Below, piece by piece: positions 12,670 to 24,600 of a stretch of DNA of 64,000 bases. This DNA comes from Xiphias gladius (Eukaryota > Chordata > Actinopteri > Istiophoriformes > Xiphiidae), in the NCBI RefSeq assembly GCF_016859285.1, contig NC_053419.1, positions 12,242,501 to 12,306,500 of the forward strand. The letters are read 5' to 3'. A program made the translations under genes and the position numbers. The notes below the pieces were generated by a model. That model saw only the letters and a list, made by a program, of their open reading frames with translations, ran no database searches and was not told the origin of the DNA. Every line of letters begins with the position of its first letter. The stretch's first letter is position 1.

Positions 12670-15600
12670 AGTGACTGTTTGGCCAAACAGGCTTAGCTGA
12701 AACGATCCACAAATGAATCCCAAAATGTCAACGATGTATTCTAAAAACACAGTCAGACAGAGATAGACAAACATAAACAACACTCAAATGCAGGCACAGA
12801 GTCTAGCAGACTGACTTGCAAATATCTAAGAACACACACATACGTGGACACACACACAATTAAAAGAATTCCTCTTATTCACTTTGACCTTGCATAACTA
12901 CACACTTGCTCTCAAGAGTTTGATAAAGCAACACCAGTATTTCTCCCTTTTAGGCACTTGGGTGCACAGAATTTTGGTGGAAAAATTTAAGATGGAAAAA
13001 GTCAGACCACAACACATCCATCACAAAAAATACTGTTATTACCACTGGTGCGAAATCACGGAGAAAAATCACATATTCAGTTGTGTTCTCAGTTCATCTT
13101 TTGTGCAGTTTTAATGCTGTTTCATATTGTGGTTGGAAATGCACAAGCACATTTAGTGTAGACGGCGTTTTCACACTACTTAGCCTTACAGTACAATCAC
13201 AGTGTAGCATTTGAGAAAGCCGATCTACTTAACCTGGTGACACATTCTGCTGAGCCTGCCTGGCTGCAGAGTTTTAGAGAGTTGGTATTTCTATGGCCAA
13301 ACATATTTTCCACCGATCAACTATGCTGGTAGGTCAAAAAATAATTAAAAGCATTCCCCAGACATAATGTGGGTTTTTTTCCTCCAATTCTTAAATCGAG
13401 TAGATCACATCAAGTTACTAAAGCCATGGTGGAGAATGGCAAATGTTGACTTAGTTAAGAGTAGGATGTGTTAGCACAGGCTATGACAGCTTTAAGAGCC
13501 ACAAATGGTCTTTAGCCCTAATTCTTTAAGCACTTATACAGCTTCATGAAACATTTTTCTACACACTGTACCATAATGTCACATATACAGTATTCACTTT
13601 AAAATGTATCATCCCAGAGGAAATTGTTTTGCAGCTAGGCATTAAACATCACAAAGCATTAAAAGTACACACACACAAGGTCAAAGACGAAATAACAATA
13701 ACCTATAAAACCATCATAAATATCAATGTATACATAGTGCAAAACTAACTAAAAGAAAAGAAAACACATCCTACCATCTGAATTTTAGAAATGAGGGTTA
13801 TGATCCAGACAAAAGTGCATATGATCATGTGTATATCAGAGACTGAGTCTTTTCAAAGCTAATGGTATAAAGGGCAATCAGGTGCTGTATTCATATTCTT
13901 TATCTCCCTCTTAGAAACTACCATCCTTATTGTATATAGAGTTTCATATTCAAACCCCAAGATATCATTTATGGCTACCTCACTGCATCAAAGACGTTTT
14001 GTGCATAAATTGTTATGCAATCCCTGCTGTTCAGCATGAAATATTTCTCATGTTTGCAAAATTCATGATGTGAAACAATTTAAAATAAGGCTCTGTGAGT
14101 CTGCACAGTGCTTTGATATAATGACCCCTGTGCGGGTCAGGTGGCATTAAACAGGTAAAATCAATTAGTGATTATGTGTTTGCATGATGTGTAAAATGTC
14201 TGAATGATATAACTGAAATTTAAGGCTACAATGATGGGAAAGGTTTTTGTTAATAACATTAACATTTAGATGTGTCAGAGCAGGAAAAGCACAGGCGTAA
14301 TTAATAACATAAATGATGGCTGCATACCATCTAGTTTTTTCAGTTCCAGGGCCCTGGTATTGATGGCTCATTGGTATGTCTTATTCAGACATCTAAATAG
14401 AACTGAGCCATGGTTAATATTATCATTTCCCCCTGTGCTTTTCCCAATCTGTGTCAAAATGTCTGTTACTACAAGTCGCGTCTTTTTAATAAAAATACAA
14501 AGTGTATTGTTGATGTATGCTTGAACTAGGTTGTGGTCTTTCTAGTTTGTGTACAATTAAATCATGAACCATCCATTAATTTGAAAAAATGTACAGTCAA
14601 GGTTTAATATTAGGCCCTATCAGTCAGCTCTAAATTTAGCCCATATACTGTCTATATCACATTACAGTTAAAAAAACATCCTGTTCTCTCCTTCAGTGCC
14701 ATTTCTCACACTTCTACTTTATTTAGGCCTCATGCTGTAAAGGTTTTTGAGAAAAGGCTTGGCTGTCTGATGCGTTCAGTACACTGAACTGCAGAACAAC
14801 CCTCAAAGTGAGACGTTTAGTAAAGATTTGACACTAAAACACATATTCCATTACACATTATCTGGAAATGTCTTGACTTTATAAAAAAAATATTTACGAG
14901 GGTATTAAGTTTCTGCTATTTTGTTAAAAAATGAAGGGCTGGTTTTGGGGGGAACATTCCTGAGTAATCTGTCACTGACACACAGCCTAAAATAGAACCA
15001 AAGAGATATTTTTTTTCTATTACGGTTGTTCAGGGTTTCTATAAAAAGCAATGGAATGACTATTGGCTCGAAGGATAAACATCCTGGCTTTTTAAACTTT
15101 TTTTTTTTGCATATCTTAATCATGACCATTCATTTTAAATCAGTAAGTGTGCAATATAATAGTGGCACTGTTTGACCAAGGTGTCCTCTGCATACAAAAA
15201 GAATGTGTACTTGAAAGAAGGCATAATGGTACTGTATTTCACAAAATTGCTCAAGAGAAAATAATTGTATCTGTAATCTCAGAATATAGTTGGCCAGACA
15301 TGCTTTTCCAGAATGCAGCAGGACAGAAATACACTGTTTTCTGATTATGGTACATAAATCAATACACACAACGTGACATACATACAAAGAGGGTATAATA
15401 TTGACTTGGATGATGGTCAAAGCTTTGCATGAAATATATATTGCATGTGCAGCACAACAGTGCAGAATAGTTTCCTTCTCCAAACATTAGCAATGCACAC
15501 ATGTGAAAACGGGTATTTATTACAATTAAAAGACAAACCAAAAAATAATGAGACATTCAAGCAATCAAACTGGGACAATGTATGGGGGTGTGAGGTCTGC

Positions 15601-18359
15601 AAAGGCATGCATGACTGCAAATGGCGTCAGTCGTGTTCCTAAGCAACATTCACATCCACTGCTCTTCTCTTTCTTCTCTCAAACCGCCTACAACTTGCTA
15701 TTTTCGTGAGGACAAGCATTTCAGCCCAAAAACACCAATCTCAAACAATTTACAACTCTCACTGTAACAATACCGTATTTCTGGAAAACACCTTGTAAAG
15801 GTGTGACAGCCACCATCGATTTCACCCGCTAAGGAGGAACTATTGTGACCTGGCAGCCCAATCCTGGACTCAACATTTTCTAGAACAATGGACACTATTG
15901 TACTCTCCCACATAGCTGACTTAATTTGCAATCATGTATTAATATTTGGATGTAGGCCCATGCAAAATTGCAGACTGGTAGAATGAGATTATACGAAAAA
16001 TGGCTGTTTTTCTGGATTTCTATTGAAATGTTTCTATATTCCTTATAAACAGTTTTAACTGTACGTTTTAATGTTCTTCAAGTCTCTGGTGTTTTGATTT
16101 GCTCTCCACCAGCCAAAGTTTTGCTCCCTACACAATAAACCATGTTTTAGTTATGCCTTGTAATACCTTGTGGCTATAATTGAGTAAAGGCAGGGATGTA
16201 CTCCACCTAATTCTTCCCCTGTGGGACATTCCGCCTCTTAACCGGTGCTCACCATCCTGTCCTGCCACACGCTCTTAATCTCCTGGAAACTGTCTACATA
16301 AACCAAGTGTCTCATTTGGTTAGCCTTCTTCACTCCATTTCCCAACTTCTCTATTTGTTTCACTCCCTCTATCCACCAAAGCGTATCCCATTCATTCAGC
16401 AACCCTCCAGACTTTTCCTGTCTGGCGTTTGACTCTGTGTCATTAGGGTCACCATGACAACAGATGAGTCAGATGCTGTGGAGACGCCTCACTTCCTGTG
16501 AGTGCTAAGTATCTTAGACTGTGACTGAATGAATGACTGAATCAATATGGAGAAATTCCTCCCTAAAGACTGATTCATAGTCAGCAGGATCAAATCCTCA
16601 TCTGGAGCAGTGCAGAGTCACAGTGTCTGAATATATTTGTGGTCTTTGTAGGATTAATAAAATAAACGACCATCCAAAGTGACTCAACATGAAAAGCATG
16701 TGGTTTCTGTGTTTTCTGTCTGTAAAAAAGTCTGTGTCATATCGCTAACACCACAAACCATGGTTTTCAACCTCATGACCCTAGTTTTGGGGTCCTAAAA
16801 TTCTCATGACACCCACAATTAGAGCTGACATGTGAAATTGAGCATGGTATGCATTTTCTATTTACAATAGCATAGTGGGAGCTCTAAATTGATTACATAG
16901 GCATTATCATTAAAATCGGTTTATTTTATTTTCAGAACTATTTATCTTTTTTACACAAATAGCTAAATATCAACAAACCACTGGGTGCTGCTTACCCCAA
17001 GATTGAGAGACTCAATCATAAATCAAGTGCAATTGCTCAAGCCATACATACACAGACACTGACTCAGCCATGCAGACAAACACATGCATACACTTCACAT
17101 ATCCATGAACATATGTTACAGTACTTACATCAGTTTTTCTAAACTTGGCTTTAAGGCTCTTCATGTTCAGTCCAGTCCATGCAGTCACTCACTTAGTCAA
17201 GGCTGTGAAGAAGAAGAAAAAAAAAACAGATGTATAAACTTAGCCTCAGTGATGTTTGCTCTCTTTTCAAAAGCGATTTAGTGATTCTGAAAAGACCAAA
17301 CTAACTGACTTATGAAATATTTTGTGACACTGTACCCACACAAGTTACAGTCAATATGAGGTGTAAATGTCCAGTGCAGCATCAGGGATTTATGGTGGCA
17401 GTAGTCTACAGCCTCAGTAAATCAACATTTTCCTGATACAAACTGAAATATGCTGTTTATTATGTTTTCATAAAGAGTTTGATCACAACACTATATACTC
17501 AAGCTGTAACAAATATGAGGAACGTTTATGGTTACGTTTGCCACTACAAAAGATAGGTAGTTTTGGGAATGGACTTAGCATTACACATGAAATTCTAATT
17601 TAAACGTGTTGCCTAAAATGATATCCGGCTTTGTATTGTTTCCTATTGGGATGTTTCAAATAACCACAAAACCCTTGGGGATGTCTGGGGACTGTATTTT
17701 TGCGCCTTAACTGCCTCGAGCATTTTCCAATTTTTCATGTCTGAAATGACCTTGTCTGTGATTTGCCCCCAAAATATCCTGGTGAGTGTTCCAGCCAAAA
17801 TTAGGGTACTCACTTCATTACTTTTATGTCCAGAGTCCTTTTTGTCTGCTTGTATTTCAACTGAAATCCCCATGTAAGTACTTTAAGACTCTTTGCAATG
17901 AGTGCTGGTAGTTAGATCCCAAGGGGATAACATTTTTAAACGTTTTTCAGACAGGTTTTCAGTAAGTGAGTGCACCAAGGACAGCAATGTCTGGGCTCCT
18001 ATTGCAACATTCAAGCCATTTAGGTTAATACATTTTCCTACCACATTCATAAAACAAATATTTTTCTGAGGACACCTGATGAGATCTACTGTAAAACATC
18101 AGCAACTCAAAACCATAATAAAGAAGTGCTAGTATGGCTTAAGAACATCTCTACAGATATCAGAAGCTAATTAGGAAATATCACACAAAACTTTACCACT
18201 GAATCCTTTGTCAGCTCTCTATTACAGCACGATTTAAGTCTGGTAATGGCCACATACTGCTACCGGCAAAGAGTTCAGACCCCAATTGATCAAATGGTCA
18301 CCTGTGCATATTTTCATACAGCTCCTCAAACAATGGAAGTTGTGCTGCAACTCCTTTAG

Positions 18360-18910
18360 CACAAAAAGTATCAAATGCGCGCGCCGGGCGTCGTTGTACA
18401 CAAAACACTTCAATATCAGATAGTAGCTTAGTAAATGCAGCGCACAGGAGATACTTGTTTGATTTACCACCGGGACTTACAAACAGTTAGTTCGGAGGCT
18501 TTTTTGAATAGCCACCGAAATCTTACATGATATGAAATTACTGGACACTCTTACCCTGTTATGTGTTGGAGTCGGAGGAGGGCTGGACACATAAAAGAAA
18601 CTGTCACACAACCGCTTTTTCTGCCCAAACCAGACGAGCTACCGAACCGGTGAGAAAACAGCGAGCTGTTGTTAAGCTATGTCGAGTAGGAGGATGCATA
18701 AAGGAGAAGAAAACAGTGCGCCCGTGGCTACACACTGGCCCGACTCGGCTCGCATACATTAAAAGTTGAGCTGTTCACAGACTCTCGCCTGCCTCTCGCT
18801 CGGGACTCGACTCAACTCAACGGCTGTTGCCCGGTTTAGGAAAGTGACGTCACTCTCCCAGTGCTCTCGTGACCGCGGAGAGCGAGCCCTCTTGTGTTCT
18901 CCATTGTGGC
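18360..18910 (-). promoter_or_regulatory. CpG-rich promoter-like block, probable minus-strand first exon
   Basis: CpG-dense stretch (GCGCGCGCCGGGCGTCG near 18378, many CGs to 18890) in AT-rich DNA. It contains the perfect CRE palindrome TGACGTCA at 18846-18853 or so. On the minus strand donor-like sites lie at about 18553 (ACAGG|GTAAGA) and 18478 (GTTT|GTAAGT). I found no coding exon attached. The simplest reading is the first, non-coding exon of a gene running left, with a long first intron. Confidence 0.4.
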
Positions 18911-19009
18911 CCATTCATGTTCTGGTTAAAGGGGTATTTACCAAAAAAAAAAAAAAAAAAGAGTAGTACAAATTAGAATAGCACCTGGATTTATGAGACA
19001 GTGGGCACA

Positions 19010-19225
19010 GACTTGTTTGAGTCTCTTTGTTGTCTTTTGCCACTCTGTGGTTGGTTTGCTTCCATTTGTAATCCCTTTGCATCTCTTTTTAGTCGTTTTG
19101 AGTCTCTGTAGTTGTTTTGTGGGGTTTTTTTGTCGCCGTCTTGAGTCTCTTTGTAGTCATTTTGAGTCTCTTTGTAGCTGTTTTGAGTCTCTTTGTTTGG
19201 AGTCTTTTTGTGGTCATTTGATTGA
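19010..19225 (+). repeat. Minisatellite with unit near TTTTGAGTCTCTTTGTAGTC
   Basis: About nine diverged units of roughly 20-22 bases built on GAGTCTCTTTGTAGT run in tandem. Similar minisatellites are common in fish. Just beyond (19260-19340), CCCTTTGACCTAGGGGCCCCCAGACCC-type text may belong to the same composite repeat. Confidence 0.7.
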
Positions 19226-19412
19226 CTTTCCCACAAGAAATGTTAACAGTCACTTCTAACAGACCCTTTGACCTAGGGGCCCCCAGACCCTTTGAACCTC
19301 TGGGCCTGTGCCTGGTGGGCCTGTTCAGTAATCCTTCCATGGGTAGAACTATCACATAGACCTATGCCATACCATTTAATGTATTTTTAATTTAAACAAA
19401 TAAATCAGTCAA

Positions 19413-19654
19413 TATACACTCTGTGGCCACTTCATTTGGTAAATGTAAATGCAATCCAATACAACAGCTCAGTCATACCAGCCATACATTCTAGAGGTGT
19501 TAACCACAGTGGGGTGGGGGGGGGATTAACACCTCTCAGAAAGCCATTACAAGATTCGTAAAGGTAGAATATGAGGCTGAGCTGTTATCCTGGATTGCAC
19601 TAGATTGTGGCCTAGAGCTAGGTTTACTTCATAAAGTGGCCAGGGAGTGTATAT
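19413..19654. mobile_element. MITE with terminal inverted repeats
   Basis: Left end TATACACTCTGTGGCCACTTCAT and right end ATAAAGTGGCCAGGGAGTGTATA are inverted copies. Further in, CAATCCA...ACAGCTCAG on the left answers CTGAGCTGTTATCCTGGATTG on the right, and the centre holds AGAGGTGTTAA / TTAACACCTCT. The whole element is a long imperfect palindrome of about 242 bases. Confidence 0.75.
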
Positions 19655-19659
19655 TTGCT

Positions 19660-21400
19660 TAAAGGGGACCAGAAATTTAGTATTGCATATATAAAAAGGA
19701 GTGGACAAAATCAGAGCAGCAGGGGTTGGGGTATCCTGATTTTTAGCCCCTAAAATGGGTCAAGCTCCCAAAAAGCTGAATCATACATCTCCCATAATGT
19801 ATCTCAGACTTGACAAAGCTCCTCCAGATCCACAGAAGACATTATTTAGCTGTCTCTACTGGCTGTCTAGTCCTCCCAGTCATGTGATACCTGGTCTTCA
19901 TGAGAAAAATCAGTGTGAAGCAGTGTTTATCATCTGTAAAGTTGAGAAACTCTGCCAGTCAGACAAGTCATGTTGATGTTATGGCCCTATGTCGCAACAG
20001 AACTGCAATGAAACTTATTAATGCAGGTAAGAACGTGTCTGAGCTGTAAGGCTGTAATGCTGATGCAATCTGGTAAACTGAGATAATGTAACCTAGGCTT
20101 CCTTGCCGTCTGTGTGTCATAAACCAAAACTATTCATTCAAAGAAAATACTCAAATTTTTGAAATACAGCCTATCTCTGTTGAGTAAATTGACCACTTTT
20201 CACTCCATTCAGCATGTATCATTCATATACAGTTTACTTTGGTCTATTACAAACATTAACCTTGCTGATCTCAAAATATTTCCTTAATGAGTATAAGCAG
20301 CTGTGCCTTTCAAATTGTGTAATTTTGTAATTTCTGTGTAAACAATCAGGGAAGGAAAAATGATACAGTGTGACACAGATAAATAGGTCAGTGAGTTTAG
20401 GCAAGGTGTGGCCCCTTTTATATGACATTTTGACTCAACAAGTACTATGACTCCAGTTTACAGAGCAGCAAAGAATGTAGGCAATGGCACGAAGTCTTAA
20501 TAAATGTTGAGACATTGACATCTAGTGGAGAATGTATTTACTACATTGTTGTTTTGCGAAATGAATACTGGCGCAAAAATGAGCTGTGCCCCCATATGAC
20601 ACGTTCCCTTTAGTAATTTAAACACTGTTGTGGGTCCCTATACAAGACATATAGACAGGACAGGTAATAATCCAGGACCCACTCTGCTGGTTCGGTAATC
20701 CAGCCTTGACCCTACACTAAAATGCTATAGTAGCAATAATCAGCTTCTTAGCATAATAGCATAATCTGCTAGTTTTCATTTTTATAAGAACAATGATGCA
20801 ATACACGTAGGTAGCCAAAGCATAACCTGAGTTTTGATAGGGTTATGGAAACTTTCAAACTGTTGGCTTGTATTGTCACGTGAGAGGATTCGTTTGATGT
20901 AATTTTAGTGAAATATATGTTTATCTCAATGAATTTTGGTGGCCTCACATTAAGACTCAAACAGTTGCCGACATTACCACAGCATTGTGGTAAAATGGAC
21001 ATTTTCCTGGTTTCATGGAAAACCAGTGATTATTTATTGTTTCTCACATTTTTGCCGCTTTTTTGTCTTTAATTTTTTCTTAGTGCGTCAACAAATAAAT
21101 TCAAAGCCAGTTATTTATCTCATACGAATCCATACTACGGTATTATATGTACATCAATGTTTTTTTCGTGTTTGAAACAAAATAGTCCACAAAAAGGTTC
21201 CGACTGAGGTTGGTTGAATGATGTTACTGTCATGTGATTAAAAACAAAGAGTGTTCATCTTGCAAGATAGACACTGCGCTGCATTTTAGCTTTAACAACC
21301 AGTTTATGTGGAAAAACGTCATTCTGTCTACCACTAAAAGGTTGTTGGAGCACTGTCACTTTTCAGCATTATTCAACTTACATAGGCTATTTTAAACACA
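19660..21400. other. Gene-free interval before scarb2
   Basis: AT-rich, no coding exon recognised. GACATCTAGTGGAGAATGTA near 20517 resembles ends of fish repeats but could not be extended. Confidence 0.4.
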
Positions 21401-21537
21401 ATTCTGCGGTGTATCCGTCACGGTCTAATGTTCCAGGGCGCGGTTGACTGTCAAGGAAAGCGGAAGGGGTAATAGTGAACTATTTCATTCCGGATGTGTA
21501 TCTTTGCATCGCCGAGCAAGGTCCTGGGATATCAAAA

Positions 21538-21615
<78 letters not shown>

Positions 21616-21698
21616 AACAGACAGGCACGCACAGTAGCTAATGTCAGTGAACGCTTACTGAAAGCTCTAGCTGACACTGACCATCCTGCTGTCTCATC
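21400..21698 (+). promoter_or_regulatory. scarb2: Putative scarb2 promoter and 5' UTR
   Basis: The 300 bases before the scarb2 ATG contain scattered CpGs, an ETS-like site (CCGGATG near 21490) and no obvious TATA box. A compound microsatellite lies 75-160 bases before the start codon. The transcription start cannot be placed from sequence alone. Confidence 0.35.
21541..21623 (+). repeat. Compound microsatellite (AC)n-(AG)n-(ACAG)n in scarb2 5' region
   Basis: About 17 AC units (21541-21574) run into about 11 AG units (to 21596) and then ACAG units with one interruption (to about 21623). It sits just upstream of the scarb2 start codon, in the promoter or 5' UTR. Confidence 0.95.
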
Positions 21699-24600
21699 AT
21701 GCTTCTAAAATCATGCTGCATTTACAGCACCGGAATTTTTTCTATGCTGTTTTTGTTCACTGGCATTTCTTTGGTCTTGTCTAACGTGTTTCCACATTTT
21801 GTGCAGTCGATGGTTAAAAAGGTAAGCATCTTTTTCAGGCTAAAGTTTTTTTTTTTAAAAGGGCGTTAACGACAGTTGCCCGGTTAGCTATCATTGGACA
21901 TTTCAGCGACAGCTAATGGTAGCTCACTTAGCTTGATTTGACAAAACAGCAAAGCCACAGTCTTAGATGCTGTGTTTCGGGAAAAAATGTAGCTGAACGG
22001 CTCTGTAGCTCTTCAGCTTGCTTAGGAAGTTGAATGTTTTACAAATGACTTGCATTCAGAAATGTGATCTCAGACAACTCACTAAGCTGCTGCTGCCGAT
22101 ACTGACACAGACAACACGTTCGAAGTCAGTTTAATGAACAATGTTCTCAGCTGTCAGAGGGGTACTGCTATGTATGTTAACATTAAAATGAAATATCGGA
22201 GGAAATTTGGGTGACACTTTAACTCCCCGTTTCCCCTTTACAAGCAGTATACACATATTAGCTAGCTAATAAATGGTTTTAATAAGCACACTAATGTAGC
22301 TATACGCAGCTATAAAGATATTTAAAGTTTTAATTAAGGTAAAGCATTTTTTCAACAATTATAAATTATCATCTGTCTTTAACCATATTGTTATTCATTA
22401 TCTGTGTATATACGAGCTCCCACGTGTGCAACGCTTATAGCTATTAACAAATACATTGATAAACAGTTATATCCACTAACAACTACATTCTATTCTGCTA
22501 TAAATAATTTATTTAATTCTTATATAGTATTTAGAAATTATGAATAGGGGAACTTAATAGGTTGTTAAATATTGTATGTCACTAGCATTTATATGATCAT
22601 CATAAACTCTGCATAGTTTTACATATTCAAAACAGCATCACCTGGAAATCTGCCTTAGTCTTTTTCACAGTTATTTTGCTTTCTATTCCTGCATATCGAT
22701 AACCTCACCTTATTTGGCCTACTGTAATGTGAACTAAATTGCATATCGTGACACCTCACCCACAGCTAACAGCAGGTTTATGCAGCAGTGATGTTTATCA
22801 CATGACGTGAAGACACCTTAGTCAGCATAAGTTCGGTCTGAAGTCACACGTTTTTTTCGACTGTGCAAGATAAGTAACGCACTGACCTTTGTCCCCCATA
22901 GGAAGTAGTTTTGAAGAATGACACAGAGGCATTTGAGGCATGGGAGAATCCACCGGCACCTATCTACATGCAGTTTTACTTCTTTAATCTGACCAATCCC
23001 CTGGAGGTACTGGATGGGGACAGGCCCGCAGTGGTGGAGATTGGACCATATACGTACAGGTGAGAGTGGAACAGGAGACAGGCTGCAATTTTGGTTCTCT
23101 ATTCGTCTGTTCAATAAAACAGAAGTGCAGATGTCACAATAAGAAGACAAGCCACTGAGTCCTAGAGGAGGGGAAGCAAAAACTATTGTACTCAAGATGC
23201 TTCATGATGTACACATGAACAAAAAGTAACCGAAAAAGCCAAATTTTCAAATCGGTTAAAAAAAAAAAAAAAATCAAAAGTCATTTACATACAATCACTT
23301 ACAACTATTTTTGGGCTGAGTACAAAGTTTGGGCTGTCTAGTACCCCAACGTGTTGCAGCTGTACATATACAGCTCACACAATGGAAACAAAGTCTGTCA
23401 TCCTACAAGGTAGAAAAGTGCCAAAAAGCTGATGATTAGATTAACTTAAACACAAAGAGGAAAGACAGGACTCAAAGATCCACAGGGCAACGTTACCGTC
23501 TTTTTAGAAACAACATTGATAGTTTGCAGGGGCAAATCTGGAGAGATAGTAGTGCGGTCCTGTCTCTGGCTAGCTTGAAAAAGCATGTTCGTCTCTGGAC
23601 ATGGCACTGACAGACACAGTAGCTTTGTTTGAAATACGAATTGCATCTGAGACATATTTATATTTTTACTTCCTTATTTTCTGCCAAAAAAAGCATTTCA
23701 TTATGTCAATTTAGCATTATTGTGCCTTGAAATTGTCCTGTGACCCATTAATCACCCAGTCCATACTTGCAGAATCCTGAAGTTCATATTATCCTGTAAA
23801 ACCAGCTTTGGTAGATATTTTACCCTAGTTGAGATGTGTTTGTTTTTTTTTGTTTTTTTTCCCTAATGTTTTGTTGGCACTGAATTTCACTGAATCATTT
23901 AAACTGAGCAGTTTGAGGAGTTGTTGATAAAAGGCCACTATTACTCACTTTCCTGGTATATTTAGGTCAGATATAAAATATGATTTTAATGATAGAACTT
24001 TACAGTAATAGTCTTTTCTCTGTAGTCTGAGGTGTGGATATTGTAGATATAGTAAATGTGAGACTCTTGGCCATGGAAAGGTTGTTCATGGTGGAAAAAA
24101 AAAATATAACCATCCTAACTTCATGTATTGTATGATGCTAATGTAAAGTTGTGTTTAATATTGCACATAGGACTTTGGGAGATTGATATTGTATGTAGAA
24201 ACAGAGAGGTATAAAATCCTCCTGGACAAACTTATATTTTGCTGCAGCACGGTGACAAGGAACTTGTTGTCATGTCGAACTATCAATAGTGAACCTCCTT
24301 CAACCTTAACCCAGTTGACTGTTATATTTTTCTACACAGGGAGTACCGGCCGATGGAGCAGGTAAACTTCCAGGATAATGGCACTAAAGTAACAGCTGTC
24401 AACACTAAAACCTACATATTCCAGCGTAACATGTCAAGAGGTCCCGAGAGTGACCTAATCAGGACAGTCAACATCCCTGCTATGGTGAGCCAAAAAAGAA
24501 AGGTTGTTTGATAATACATTATGGAGTCACAGTAGTTTTATTTTCTAGTGTTATTTATTAATGTTATCGAGTAGCAACATACCAACAAGGAAATGTGTTG

